From contig JAYZEZ010000006.1 in assembly GCA_036337015.1 (NCBI GenBank), positions 1 through 64,000 on the forward strand: a stretch of 64,000 nucleotides of DNA, read 5' to 3'. The DNA comes from Casp-alpha2 sp036337015. GTDB lineage: Bacteria; Pseudomonadota; Alphaproteobacteria; Rhodospirillales; Casp-alpha2. The notes under the pieces were generated by a model. The model was not told where the DNA came from and made no database searches. It was given only the letters and a program-made list of their open reading frames with translations. The translations under genes and the position numbers were made by a program. Shown piece by piece: positions 34,500-43,436 of this stretch (position 1 is its first letter; each line of letters starts with the position of its first letter).

Positions 34500-35651
34500 T
34501 TACCCGCCACTAGGCTCAATGAGCCAAGATTTTAACATACTATCAGCTATTTTTTGGAATTTAAAAAAAGTAGTATCTGGTGCCGTATAGGACCAAATAT
34601 GTGCAATTGTATCACCCGGTCGTGGTATAAGAATAGACCATCTTTTATATTGGTTTCCAGAATATGAATAAGTTGCTACGATCTCTTTTCCAGATACTTT
34701 ATGTTTACCAAGTAAAAAGGTTATCGAATTCTCCCTAATTACTTTGAAGTCTTTGGCATCTCGTTTGAGTGAATTTTTCATTTCAACCAAAGCCCATTCA
34801 GCAACCTTACTTAAAGATTGAGTATGAGGTGGCCTAACGTTTTGTATGCTTACAACAACTTTACTCGCTAGTGTTTCTTTTCTTCCATTAAAAGAAGCAA
34901 TTGTATTGTCCGCTGATTTACTCATTATCCAGTTTTCAGGGTATTTTATGGAATATCCATGCTCATTGCTTACAAAATGTTTAAGAGGTGATATTTTATG
35001 TGAAGATTCTTTTTTATGAGTTGGTATCACTTTTGATTTTTTATTGACCATAGAGATTTCATTCGCATAAGGCCTAAAATTAGATAAGAACCATTTAAAT
35101 TCTCGCTCCAATTTTTCGAATAATTCAATTGGGGCAAAAAATATAATAACTAAATCTGTTATTCTTCCTCGAGCAATCACTACCTCAGCTCGAGTTCCGG
35201 CGCCATCATATCTAGCTTTAATTGCATTTAGATCTGCTATTGTTGCTGGGCTTTCACTAATTTTATGTGTCCATGGTTTGCCTATACCTAAATATTTTCT
35301 TTCGAGTTTGCTTATCATTTGCTTAAGGGGCAAAGTGGAATTGGCATCCCCGGCTTGGATGTTGATTGCGTAACCCTCCCGGGATCGTATTGAAATCTGA
35401 TTAATTTTTGTTCGTTCAATTAATTCTGCACCTATAGGAACAGCAATTTTAAATTTTCTTGTTGGATGAACGTATATTCTTATTTTCTTGGAGGAGTTAG
35501 ATCGTTTTTTAATATCAGTTGATTGATTTTTAACCTGAACTTGATTGGTTTGGGAAAATACTTGAGTAGATTGAGTTAAAAAGAATATCGACAAAGCTAA
35601 TATTTGAAGACAAGTTTTTTTCAAAATCTGAGCGGCTAATTTAAAACTCAT
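34500..35651 (-). CDS. Secreted protein with two PsbP-like domains
   Basis: The exported protein has about 383 residues from the ATG at 35651; an earlier in-frame start would precede the signal peptide oddly. The signal segment lies around residues 10-33. Two similar alpha/beta units follow: one starting near RKFKIAVPIGAELIER, the other near EHGYSIKYPENWIMSK. Each is of the PsbP/DUF1795 type (Y-x-I-x-Y/V-P-x-x-W opening, antiparallel sheet, closing helix). A Lys/Ser-rich linker joins them. The function is unknown. Confidence 0.6.
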   Translation of the reverse strand: MSFKLAAQILKKTCLQILALSIFFLTQSTQVFSQTNQVQVKNQSTDIKKRSNSSKKIRIYVHPTRKFKIAVPIGAELIERTKINQISIRSREGYAINIQAGDANSTLPLKQMISKLERKYLGIGKPWTHKISESPATIADLNAIKARYDGAGTRAEVVIARGRITDLVIIFFAPIELFEKLEREFKWFLSNFRPYANEISMVNKKSKVIPTHKKESSHKISPLKHFVSNEHGYSIKYPENWIMSKSADNTIASFNGRKETLASKVVVSIQNVRPPHTQSLSKVAEWALVEMKNSLKRDAKDFKVIRENSITFLLGKHKVSGKEIVATYSYSGNQYKRWSILIPRPGDTIAHIWSYTAPDTTFFKFQKIADSMLKSWLIEPSGG

Positions 35652-35806
35652 AAAATCTAGTCTCCTAGACCGCTCATACGTTGTAAAAATAAAATAATTA
35701 GTAAACATATGAAGTTGGTTAAATAAATCTTTTAAACTACTGCGTCTTGTTAAATTTTCTGCGCATTAATGAAAAGAATTACTTATCTAAATTTTTGTTT
35801 TCTAGT

Positions 35807-36679
35807 TTATTTTTTATGATTAAGTAAATGAATTAAGCTTGAAGTATCCCAGCGTTTACCGCCAATGGCTGTAATTTGGCTGTAAAACTGGTCCACCAAA
35901 GCTGTTATGGGCAATAGTGCACCATTATTACGGGCTTCACTAAGTGCTATATTTAAGTCTTTTTGCATCCATTCAACTGCAAATCCGTAATCAAATTTCT
36001 CCTCAATCATAGTTTCAGCACGGTTATCCATTTGCCAGGACTGTGCTGCTCCTTTTGAAATCACGTCAACTACTTTTTTTGCGTCAAGGCCAGCTTTTTC
36101 TGCAAAAGCTAACCCTTCAGATAGCCCCTGTACTAGTCCTGCTATGCAAATTTGATTAACAGCTTTAGTTAATTGCCCCGAACCTGTAGGTCCCATTAAA
36201 GTTACAGCTTTAGAATATTTCTGAATGGCTTGTTCTGCTATATCGAAATGTTTTTTATCACCACCCACCATAACTGTTAAAATTCCATTTTCTGCTCCTG
36301 CTTGCCCCCCAGATACAGGGCAATCGAGAAAGCCTACACCTAAATCATTAGCTTTAGCATTAATTTCACGTGCAACCCCTGGGGATGCAGTTGTGTGATC
36401 TATAAATATTGCTCCTTTCTTAATACTAGCTAAAATTCCATCATTTCCGTAAACTACACTTCTCAAATCATTATCATTTCCTACACATGTGAAAACTAAA
36501 TCACAATTTTTTACTGCTTTTGCTGGCGTTATTGCAACAGAACCACTGTATTTATCAACCCAAGTTTCCGCTTTGGATGTCGTACGATTATATACTGTGA
36601 TATTATAACCAGATTTAGAAAGATGCCCAGCCATTGGGAAACCCATTGTTCCTAGACCTATGAATGCTATTTTTTCCAT
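35807..36679 (-). CDS. Beta-hydroxyacid dehydrogenase (3-hydroxyisobutyrate dehydrogenase-like)
   Basis: The enzyme has 290 residues from the ATG at 36679, which follows GGAG; a TTG 15 bases earlier is less likely. The NAD-binding loop GLGTMGFPMAGHL, substrate motif DCPVSGGQAGAENG, catalytic Lys in GSGQLTKAVNQ and the C-terminal KDLNIALSEAR identify the 3-hydroxyisobutyrate/tartronate-semialdehyde reductase group. Which substrate it uses is not evident. It stands alone. Confidence 0.9.
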   Translation of the reverse strand: MEKIAFIGLGTMGFPMAGHLSKSGYNITVYNRTTSKAETWVDKYSGSVAITPAKAVKNCDLVFTCVGNDNDLRSVVYGNDGILASIKKGAIFIDHTTASPGVAREINAKANDLGVGFLDCPVSGGQAGAENGILTVMVGGDKKHFDIAEQAIQKYSKAVTLMGPTGSGQLTKAVNQICIAGLVQGLSEGLAFAEKAGLDAKKVVDVISKGAAQSWQMDNRAETMIEEKFDYGFAVEWMQKDLNIALSEARNNGALLPITALVDQFYSQITAIGGKRWDTSSLIHLLNHKK

Positions 36680-37136
36680 TAATATAAACTCCAAATTTCG
36701 TAATTATTAAATTAAAGGGCAGGCATCGTGGTTAATTATAAAGTATCTTTTATTTTTTTAGTAGTTACTAGGCTAAAGGTGGTGCAATATGATGCAATTG
36801 TCTTTTAGTGTTATCCCAAAAAAAACGCTTCTAGATACTATGAGCTTATTAAAAAATAAGATGTATTTGGGATCATGGAATTTTAGAACTAAATAATTTA
36901 AAGGTATATTCTCTTGATAGAGAGAATGAATATGATTAATCAATTAATTTTCTTGTCTTGATGAAGTAGAAATTTTGACGGTAACTAATATATATATGTT
37001 TTTTGAAAAATATTATTATCCTTTTTTAAATCAATTCATGTCTGATTTTGTTTTCCGGGATGGCGCCAACATTTGGGGAAGTTTCCTCTGATTAGTAGTG
37101 CCGTATTTTAAATTTATTGCGTAAGTGGCTTTAAAT
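36680..37136. other. AT-rich intergenic region between the dehydrogenase and glycan-region genes
   Basis: No gene of normal size is present. One 35-codon frame (36789-36896, plus strand) is preceded by AAAGGTGG at an ideal distance from ATG but has no recognisable product. A 7-bp hairpin (36908-36914 with 36921-36927) without a T-run follows it. The composition is more AT-rich than the flanking genes. The stretch marks the left border of the accessory surface-glycan region. Confidence 0.4.
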
Positions 37137-38249
37137 ATGTCTAAAGGTGCGCCTGTCGTTACGGTTATTGGTGGTGGTATTTTTGGTTGCACGACAGCCA
37201 TAGCTCTTGCCACGCAAGGTATGATTGTAAACTTATTTGAACTTAATGATGATATTTTAAAAGGTGCTTCAAAAAATAACTTCAATAGAGTCCACCTCGG
37301 TTATCATTATCCAAGGGATTTAGAAACTGCACTACAATCAAAAAAAGGTTTTGAAAATTTTATTAGCACTTTCTCTGATTGCATCGTTAAAGGCTTTCCT
37401 AATTATTACTTTATAGCAGACCAGGGATCAAAAACTTCTCCAAATCAATATTTAAATTTTTGCAGTAAGGCCGGCCTTAATTTTGAAAGTGTTAAGTCAA
37501 ATGAGGTGGAAATAGAAATTCACAACTGTTCAATAGGTATACGTGCCCATGAGGTTGCTTATGATCATAGCCTCTTAAGAAATAGTCTGTGGCAATCAAT
37601 TTTTGCAAATCCGAATATACGAGTTCATTGCAATGCTAGAATAGAGAAGGTCAATAGACAGGCATTAAAATTCCATACAGTGCTATCTTCTGGGGAGAAT
37701 TTTGAGAGTGATGCTGTTGTAAATAGCTCTTATGCTAATATTAATGCATTTGATGAAATGATTGGAAAAGCGCCTATTGAGAGACAATTCGAATACACGG
37801 TTGTTCCTATTATCGAGACTGACTTTCAGCATATTGGAATTGCTGTTATGGACGGTCCCTTCCCTTCTATGATGCCCTTTGGAAAAAGTGGATTATCAAT
37901 ACTTTATCACGTAGAACACTCAGTTATTGATTCTGAAGTGACCAACCAACTTAATCCTAACTGGCTTATGCCCGAAACTTCACCTTTTAAAATTATCGAT
38001 AAGACCGCCTATTTTGAAAAATTTAAGAAAGCTTGTATGTCTTTTATTCCAGCTATTGAAAAAACTCGGCTGAAGGGGTTTCTACAAGGACCTAGGATGG
38101 TTTTAGCAAATCGTGATAAAGATGATGCAAGACCATCTTTGGTCAATAGTGATTGCGATGGTTTCTATATTACTATTTTTTCTGGCAAAGTTGACCATTC
38201 TTTAAATGTTGCACAAGAAGTGGTGAATAAATTACGTAAACTGTTCTAA
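37137..38249 (+). CDS. FAD-dependent oxidoreductase (DAO family)
   Basis: The protein has 370 residues from the ATG at 37137; a GTG four codons upstream is less likely. The dinucleotide-binding motif VIGGGIFGCTTAIALA and a following acidic strand end (LFELND) identify a DAO-type flavoenzyme. FNRVHLGYHYPRD replaces the usual substrate-region sequence. Relatives with this GYHYPRD pattern sit in polysaccharide clusters. It probably oxidises an amino or hydroxy group of a small or sugar-linked molecule. It precedes a GT2 gene by 61 bases on the same strand. Confidence 0.78.
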   Translation: MSKGAPVVTVIGGGIFGCTTAIALATQGMIVNLFELNDDILKGASKNNFNRVHLGYHYPRDLETALQSKKGFENFISTFSDCIVKGFPNYYFIADQGSKTSPNQYLNFCSKAGLNFESVKSNEVEIEIHNCSIGIRAHEVAYDHSLLRNSLWQSIFANPNIRVHCNARIEKVNRQALKFHTVLSSGENFESDAVVNSSYANINAFDEMIGKAPIERQFEYTVVPIIETDFQHIGIAVMDGPFPSMMPFGKSGLSILYHVEHSVIDSEVTNQLNPNWLMPETSPFKIIDKTAYFEKFKKACMSFIPAIEKTRLKGFLQGPRMVLANRDKDDARPSLVNSDCDGFYITIFSGKVDHSLNVAQEVVNKLRKLF

Positions 38250-38310
38250 ATTTGATTCTTTCAGTAATTATCGATCAAATGATCGGCCTAGTTAATAAGG
38301 AATTTGAAAT

Positions 38311-39273
38311 ATGAAGGGCGTGTCTTTTGTCGTTACGCTATACAATAAGGAACAATACCTAGAGGCAACACTAAATAGTATCCTTGCTCAGGAAGGGGAT
38401 TTTGACAGAGAGTACATAGTTGTAGACGATCAATCGACTGATCGTTCTCTAGAAATCGCACAAGACCTTATTGGAGCTTTGCCTAATGGCATGGTAATAA
38501 GCCAGTCTAATACGGGTCCTGCAGGAGCGCAGAACAAAGGCGTTAGCTTTTCAAGTATGCCGATCTTAAAGTTTATTGATGCGGATGATTTATACCCACC
38601 GGATTGCGTTGAGAGATTGTTACCTGGGTTAGACCTACCGGGAGTAGCGCTTGTCCATGGTGACGGAAAAGTATTAGATTCATTTAATGATGAGATTTAT
38701 GTAGATCGTATGGGAAGTTCTCCTTCATTTGCAGTTATGGAAAAGCCCTTATTTCATTCCATTCGCCATACACTTTCAGGAGCATCCGGAATTTTGGTTG
38801 ATAAGGAAGCTTATTTAGCTTGTGGCGGGTGTGATGAAAGGGTTTTTCTGCACGAAAATAGTATGATTTTTCGTCTCGGGATTAAAAACTCTTTTGCATT
38901 TACGAAAGATGTGGTGCTTTTTGGCCCGCCCAGAGACTTCCGCACACAACATGGTGGTCATCTTGGTGACGATATGGTGCAAATGGAACACGATCGAAAT
39001 TCAGCTCTCTATGGCCTGATCCGTGACTTTCCTAATCTTCCATTAGAAATTAAGCGTCTCGCTCTGAAGAGAGCCTCAGGACGATCATGGAATTGGGCTC
39101 GGAGAATTAATAAAAAGAAACTTGGGTGTGATGAAATTTTCTGGATTAGACTTCTTTCATATTGCCCTTGGCTTCCGGACTATGAAAGATTTTTATATAA
39201 AACATTGTTACCCTACCAAGTCTCTGGAAAAGTTAGGCTTCCTCCTTTAGCTATACAAGAGGGAAAAAAATAG
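38311..39273 (+). CDS. Family 2 glycosyltransferase
   Basis: The 320-residue GT-A fold enzyme opens VSFVVTLYNKEQYLEATLNSILAQ, with YIVVDDQSTD for nucleotide-sugar binding and the metal motif DADD (in LKFIDADDLYP). A His/Asp-rich C-terminal half follows, with no membrane helices. It would add a sugar in surface polysaccharide or LPS synthesis. Donor and acceptor are unknown. It follows the FAD oxidoreductase gene in the same direction. Confidence 0.9.
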   Translation: MKGVSFVVTLYNKEQYLEATLNSILAQEGDFDREYIVVDDQSTDRSLEIAQDLIGALPNGMVISQSNTGPAGAQNKGVSFSSMPILKFIDADDLYPPDCVERLLPGLDLPGVALVHGDGKVLDSFNDEIYVDRMGSSPSFAVMEKPLFHSIRHTLSGASGILVDKEAYLACGGCDERVFLHENSMIFRLGIKNSFAFTKDVVLFGPPRDFRTQHGGHLGDDMVQMEHDRNSALYGLIRDFPNLPLEIKRLALKRASGRSWNWARRINKKKLGCDEIFWIRLLSYCPWLPDYERFLYKTLLPYQVSGKVRLPPLAIQEGKK

Positions 39274-39441
39274 CTTGTATGAAAAATTTAAAGATAACTC
39301 GGCAATATAAATCGTATACAAATCTTTAAGTTGTTCCTTTAAGTCATTATAAACACCTGTTATCTAAGGGGTTCGCGAGATTGTTTTTGTGGTAAAAATC
39401 ATTACTAAATTTGTCTTATGCCAATGTTTTAGGAGATGTAT

Positions 39442-39834
39442 TTGAAAACACCAATATTTGTAGAAGTTGCACCAGGTGAGCTGATCGACAAGATAACAAT
39501 CTTAGAGATAAAGCTTAAGCATATTAAAGACGAAGAAAAATTAGTTAATGTGCGCCTTGAACTAGAGACTTTGGTTAAAGCTAGGGACCTTAGCATAAGT
39601 CCTACTGATGCTTTGGATAGTCTTGGCGCAGAATTAAAATCTGCAAACGAAGCATTGTGGAAAATTGAAGACAAAATACGAGAAAGCGAACGTAAAAAAG
39701 AATTCAATAGTGATTTTGTGAGATTGGCACGAAGCGTTTATATTACTAATGATAAAAGGGCAGCTTTGAAGCGGGAAATTAATGAACTGTTAGGTTCAAG
39801 TTTGATTGAAGAAAAATCATATTCTAGTTATTGA
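39442..39834 (+). CDS. DUF6165 family protein
   Basis: The protein has about 130 residues and contains the family core VAPGELIDKITILEIKLKHI near the N-terminus, followed by long charged helices ending VYITNDKRAALKREINELLG. The role is unknown; such genes often accompany glycosyltransferases in LPS-type loci, as here. A TTG at 39442 is chosen because AGGAG (39431-39435) is six bases upstream. The ATG at 39436 directly abuts that AGGAG and is too close. The stop is adjacent to the stop of the opposing DUF5989 gene. Confidence 0.75.
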   Translation: MKTPIFVEVAPGELIDKITILEIKLKHIKDEEKLVNVRLELETLVKARDLSISPTDALDSLGAELKSANEALWKIEDKIRESERKKEFNSDFVRLARSVYITNDKRAALKREINELLGSSLIEEKSYSSY

Positions 39835-39987
39835 TTAGAAAATTGCGTAAATGAATGGAGCGATAACACTAGTCTCTGCTAGTACGAGTAACGTTCCCAG
39901 GATTAGTAACCCAAAAATTATAGGTGCCATCCATAATTTTTTGTTAACTAGCAAGTACTTGATGATTTGTGACACTAATGAAAGCAT
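39835..39987 (-). CDS. DUF5989 family 50-residue membrane protein
   Basis: This reverse-strand frame encodes MLSLVSQIIKYLLVNKKLWM followed by a hydrophobic helix (APIIFGLLILGTLLVLA) and the ending SVIAPFIYAIF. The pattern of basic KKLW, a single membrane helix and terminal APFIY(A/T)(I/L)F matches DUF5989, a tiny membrane protein found near SGNH hydrolases, SxtJ-type membrane proteins and carbamoyltransferases. Here an SGNH hydrolase gene lies divergently, about 100 bases away. No strong ribosome-binding site is visible. The function is unknown. Confidence 0.75.
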   Translation of the reverse strand: MLSLVSQIIKYLLVNKKLWMAPIIFGLLILGTLLVLAETSVIAPFIYAIF

Positions 39988-40088
39988 ATTTTATACTTGG
40001 TGTTTGTTAATATTGAGAAATCAAGCTAATTTTGAAGGACTCTCTGATTTTTTTTAAGTAATTAACACAGCAATAGGGGTTTGACTAT

Positions 40089-41192
40089 ATGCTGATCAAA
40101 ACTTTTTTTATTAAAACTACTATTTTTATTTTAGGATTAATTATTCTTGATCTATGCTTTTCTCAAGTTGCAAAAAGGCTAGCTCCTCATTGGCGAAATT
40201 CTGTTTTGGAGCAAGATGCAAGAATTTTACTCAAGCCCTATCATCATGGACTTAAGCCTTATGCCAATTTTATACATAAATTTGGCGATTTAAGTGCGCC
40301 GTTTTATACAAATTCCTTGGGTTTCCGTGATGGATCAACCCGTGAAGTTTCGCTTAATCGAGATGGACGACGTTTATTAATTATTGGTGATTCCATTACT
40401 GAGGGTGTTGGGTTTCCTTATGAGCAAACTTTTTCTGGAATTATTGATCGAGAATTAAAAAAGCAAGGGATTGAAACACTTAACTCCGCTGTGCAGAGCT
40501 ATGCGCATCTGATTTATAAATCGAAGATAACTTATTTTATTGAGAAGAAGAAACTTCAAGTTACAGACGTTGCTGTTTTTTTGGATATTGGTGATGTTGC
40601 CAATGATGTTAGTCAATATAAGAAAGATAACGAAGGTAATGTTGTTAGGGTTAAAATTAATTGCCGGTATGGAATTGGTTGTCATATGCGTCCAATGAAG
40701 AGATTTAAATTTTGGCTTAAGGATAATTCCATTCTGTATAGAGCTTATAAAATTTTAAAGGCTTATAAACTTGAATTGAAGGATCGTTCCGCTGTTATTT
40801 CTCCATTGGAATCCGCAACAAACGTCCCAGGCGCCCTTTGGACATTCGATGAAAAGGAATATAACGAGTATGGTAAGAAGGGGCTTAAGATAGCAAGTGA
40901 CGCACTAACAGAACTGAGAGAAGTTTTGAGAAGGCATAATATTACTATGACTGTAGTGGTTTATCCTTGGCCAGATCAAATTGTTAAAAGAGATTTAAAT
41001 TCTCGTCAGGTTAAATTTTGGAAAACATGGGCCTTAAAGAACAATGCAAATTTTTTAAATTTGTTTCCAAGTTTTATTAACAGAACACCAGCAGAAGAGG
41101 TTTACAAAAATTTTTTCATCCCTCATGATTTCCATTTTAATGAACAGGGTCATGAATTAGTTGCCGAAGAGTTTCTTAAAAATTGGTACTAA
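40089..41192 (+). CDS. Membrane-anchored SGNH/GDSL hydrolase-like protein
   Basis: The 367-residue protein has one N-terminal membrane helix (about 8-26), then a periplasmic SGNH domain. Ser102 lies in IIGDSITEGVGF and the C-terminal DFHFNEQGH supplies Asp347 and His349. Such enzymes hydrolyse or transfer acyl groups, commonly acetyl, on glycans. The place inside a glycan region suggests modification of a surface polymer. Its end overlaps the end of the convergent sterol-desaturase gene by four bases. Confidence 0.82.
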   Translation: MLIKTFFIKTTIFILGLIILDLCFSQVAKRLAPHWRNSVLEQDARILLKPYHHGLKPYANFIHKFGDLSAPFYTNSLGFRDGSTREVSLNRDGRRLLIIGDSITEGVGFPYEQTFSGIIDRELKKQGIETLNSAVQSYAHLIYKSKITYFIEKKKLQVTDVAVFLDIGDVANDVSQYKKDNEGNVVRVKINCRYGIGCHMRPMKRFKFWLKDNSILYRAYKILKAYKLELKDRSAVISPLESATNVPGALWTFDEKEYNEYGKKGLKIASDALTELREVLRRHNITMTVVVYPWPDQIVKRDLNSRQVKFWKTWALKNNANFLNLFPSFINRTPAEEVYKNFFIPHDFHFNEQGHELVAEEFLKNWY

Positions 41193-42187
41193 AACTTTTC
41201 AGTAGAAGATCTTTTTATGCCAAGCCATCTCCATAGACAGTCCATCATTTCTGAGAAAAACTTGTCTGTATTAAAGTTATGTTTATCAGGAACGCCAAGA
41301 TCAAAGGGTTCCTCTGTTGGTGGAATATACGTTCCAAAGATCCGATCCCAGATACTCAAAATACCATAGTTGCTATCAAAATGCTTTGGTAATGCCGAAT
41401 GATGTATTCGGTGTGCCCCAGGAACAATTAAAATATATTCCAACCAGCGCCATTTCCAATCAAAATTTGAGTGAACTAAAGACTGGTAAATACCGTTACT
41501 CCCAAGCCAAAGTAGGATTGTTTCAGGGTGCACCCCCAAGACAGTTGGTATTGCAACGCCATATAATGTGGCAAGAATAAAGTCAACGGGATGATTCCTG
41601 TATGGTAAAAGAATGTTAAAGTCTTCCGCAGAATGATGTACTTTGTGAATTTCCCAAAAAAATCTAGAATGTAATAATCGGTGGAACCAGTAATTCACAA
41701 ATGTCATTAATAATACAAGTGATAAGAATTGAATAAAAATATTGTCGACATGCTTGAGAAACGCGAAGGCAAACTCTGATTTAATGAAATCTACTGCAAC
41801 ATAAAGCCACCCAAACGAAAATAAAATTGCAAAGATCATAAAAAAGCCCGAGATTCTGAGTAGAGTATAAAATATATCTATTCTTATTGAAGGTGTTTCA
41901 TTGAGAATAATTTTTCTAGTTGTTGAACGTTTATAGCCTAGGCAGTAGCTTTCAATAGCTAGACAAAATAGAGAGATTGTTAACATTCCAACTGGTATTA
42001 GGATAGCCGCAAAGCCAAATTCGTCACCTTCAATGCCAAGTATTGGAGAAATTATTGGAAAGGTAGAGGATAACTTGGCAAAAACTATAGGAATCAGCAT
42101 GCCAATACCCAAAGCAGATATAGTTAAACCTGTTATAAGGGTAACAAACCCTTTTTGGTTTCTTAAATCTTTGAGGAACAACTCCAT
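41189..42187 (-). CDS. Sterol desaturase/fatty acid hydroxylase superfamily protein
   Basis: This 332-residue polytopic membrane protein has four to six hydrophobic helices in the first half, then the di-iron His boxes HRLLH, HKVHH and HRIHH, the set expected for the superfamily. These enzymes hydroxylate or desaturate lipids with O2. The substrate may be a fatty acid, hopanoid-like lipid or carotenoid; this cannot be told. It is the only long reverse-strand gene in the glycan region. Confidence 0.88.
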   Translation of the reverse strand: MELFLKDLRNQKGFVTLITGLTISALGIGMLIPIVFAKLSSTFPIISPILGIEGDEFGFAAILIPVGMLTISLFCLAIESYCLGYKRSTTRKIILNETPSIRIDIFYTLLRISGFFMIFAILFSFGWLYVAVDFIKSEFAFAFLKHVDNIFIQFLSLVLLMTFVNYWFHRLLHSRFFWEIHKVHHSAEDFNILLPYRNHPVDFILATLYGVAIPTVLGVHPETILLWLGSNGIYQSLVHSNFDWKWRWLEYILIVPGAHRIHHSALPKHFDSNYGILSIWDRIFGTYIPPTEEPFDLGVPDKHNFNTDKFFSEMMDCLWRWLGIKRSSTEKF

Positions 42188-42362
42188 ATGAGCACTCTTA
42201 ACTGAGTTTTATTAGTGTATCAACTAATTCACGGATCCCGGGTTATTTTTTATAATTAAAATATTAATCTTAATGTCAATCGCTTATAGAAATTGGAGCT
42301 AATTTATTAAAATTTTTAGAATTTTTGACTGGTGGTGGAATTTAAAACGTCTCCGCAATCCT

Positions 42363-43436
42363 ATGAAAGGGGATGCGAAAGGAGTTTTATTAATTTCTAG
42401 TGGAGGACTTGGTGATACGGTTTTATTTTGCCATGTTGTGGGACGATTTGCCTCTCTTGCGAAGAGTGGTGAATTAGTTACTGTTTTATTACGCTCGGAT
42501 TCCATAAAAATGAGCTTTCTTTTGCCCCCAGAAATTAGCTTATTTTCTGTAGATTTTAAACGTTTAAGAATTGATATGTCTTATCGACGTAAGATTACTC
42601 ATAGTTTATTTGAGGCTAATTACCGATTGGTTGTTCATACAGACTTTCTCCGTCATCCAGATTTGGATGAAGCTCTTTGCAAAGCTACACATTCTCAGGA
42701 AATCGTTGCAATGGAACCACGCTCTTGGAAAAAATACGACTCTCGGTTAAATGCTAACAGGGCTATTTATGGACGGCTTTTTGATAGTGGTCCTGAAGTT
42801 CAAGATAAAATGCTACGCTGGTCGTCCTTTGCTGAGTGGCTAATTGGAAGTAAAAGCGTTTTTCCACCAGTTTTTATTGGCTCCTCCCAATTAATTCCAG
42901 CTTTAAAAACTAAAGATCCGGTAGTAATAATCCAACCTTTTTCAGCGGTAAAAAGAAAACAAGTTCCTGCTGAACACTATGAATTTATCATTAACCGTCT
43001 AATTCCTAAAACCAGAATTATAATTACTGGTGCGCAAGACGATTTTGAAAAAAACATCGAATACAAAACTCTTTTAGATATTCCTAGAGTTGAATATGAT
43101 AGCTCCTCATTTGAAGATCTTGTGCCATTATTACGTGCAGCTGACCTTGTGCTATCAGTTGATACTGCGCTAATGCATTTAGCAGTGGCAGTTGGGGCTC
43201 CAACAATTTGTATAGCAAGCGCTGCATATGTCGGTGAAATAGTTCCTTATGATGATAGCTTAACTCCTAAAAATGTTCGATTTGTTTTTAATCCTATGGA
43301 TTGTCAAGGTTGCTTAGGTAATTGTATTCACACAGAGATTAAAGGAATGTTTCCATGTATTGCCTTACATGAAAGTGAACGGCTTTTATCTGTGCTGAGT
43401 GACTTTGCACCTCAATTGGTGAGAGAAGAAAAATGA
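42363..43436 (+). CDS. Family 9 glycosyltransferase (heptosyltransferase-like)
   Basis: This 357-residue GT-B fold enzyme has LLISSGGLGDTVLFCHVV at the N-terminus, then IIQPFSAVKRKQVPAEHYEFII, and the C-terminal SVDTALMHLAVAVGAPTICI, the family 9 signature of ADP-heptose:LPS heptosyltransferases. The frame is open upstream to 42303. A GGAG at 42295-42298 stands before ATT codons, whereas no ribosome-binding site precedes the ATG at 42363, so the real start may lie upstream. Its last codon overlaps the next gene's start by four bases. Confidence 0.87.
   Translation: MKGDAKGVLLISSGGLGDTVLFCHVVGRFASLAKSGELVTVLLRSDSIKMSFLLPPEISLFSVDFKRLRIDMSYRRKITHSLFEANYRLVVHTDFLRHPDLDEALCKATHSQEIVAMEPRSWKKYDSRLNANRAIYGRLFDSGPEVQDKMLRWSSFAEWLIGSKSVFPPVFIGSSQLIPALKTKDPVVIIQPFSAVKRKQVPAEHYEFIINRLIPKTRIIITGAQDDFEKNIEYKTLLDIPRVEYDSSSFEDLVPLLRAADLVLSVDTALMHLAVAVGAPTICIASAAYVGEIVPYDDSLTPKNVRFVFNPMDCQGCLGNCIHTEIKGMFPCIALHESERLLSVLSDFAPQLVREEK

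Noticed and set aside
36908..36927. Hairpin ATTCTCT/AGAGAAT as a terminator
   Set aside because: No T-run follows on either strand; symmetry of this length can arise by chance in AT-rich DNA.
39851..40057. A 68-codon plus-strand frame between DUF6165 and the SGNH gene
   Set aside because: The reverse strand carries the DUF5989 gene with recognisable ends; the plus frame has no family pattern.
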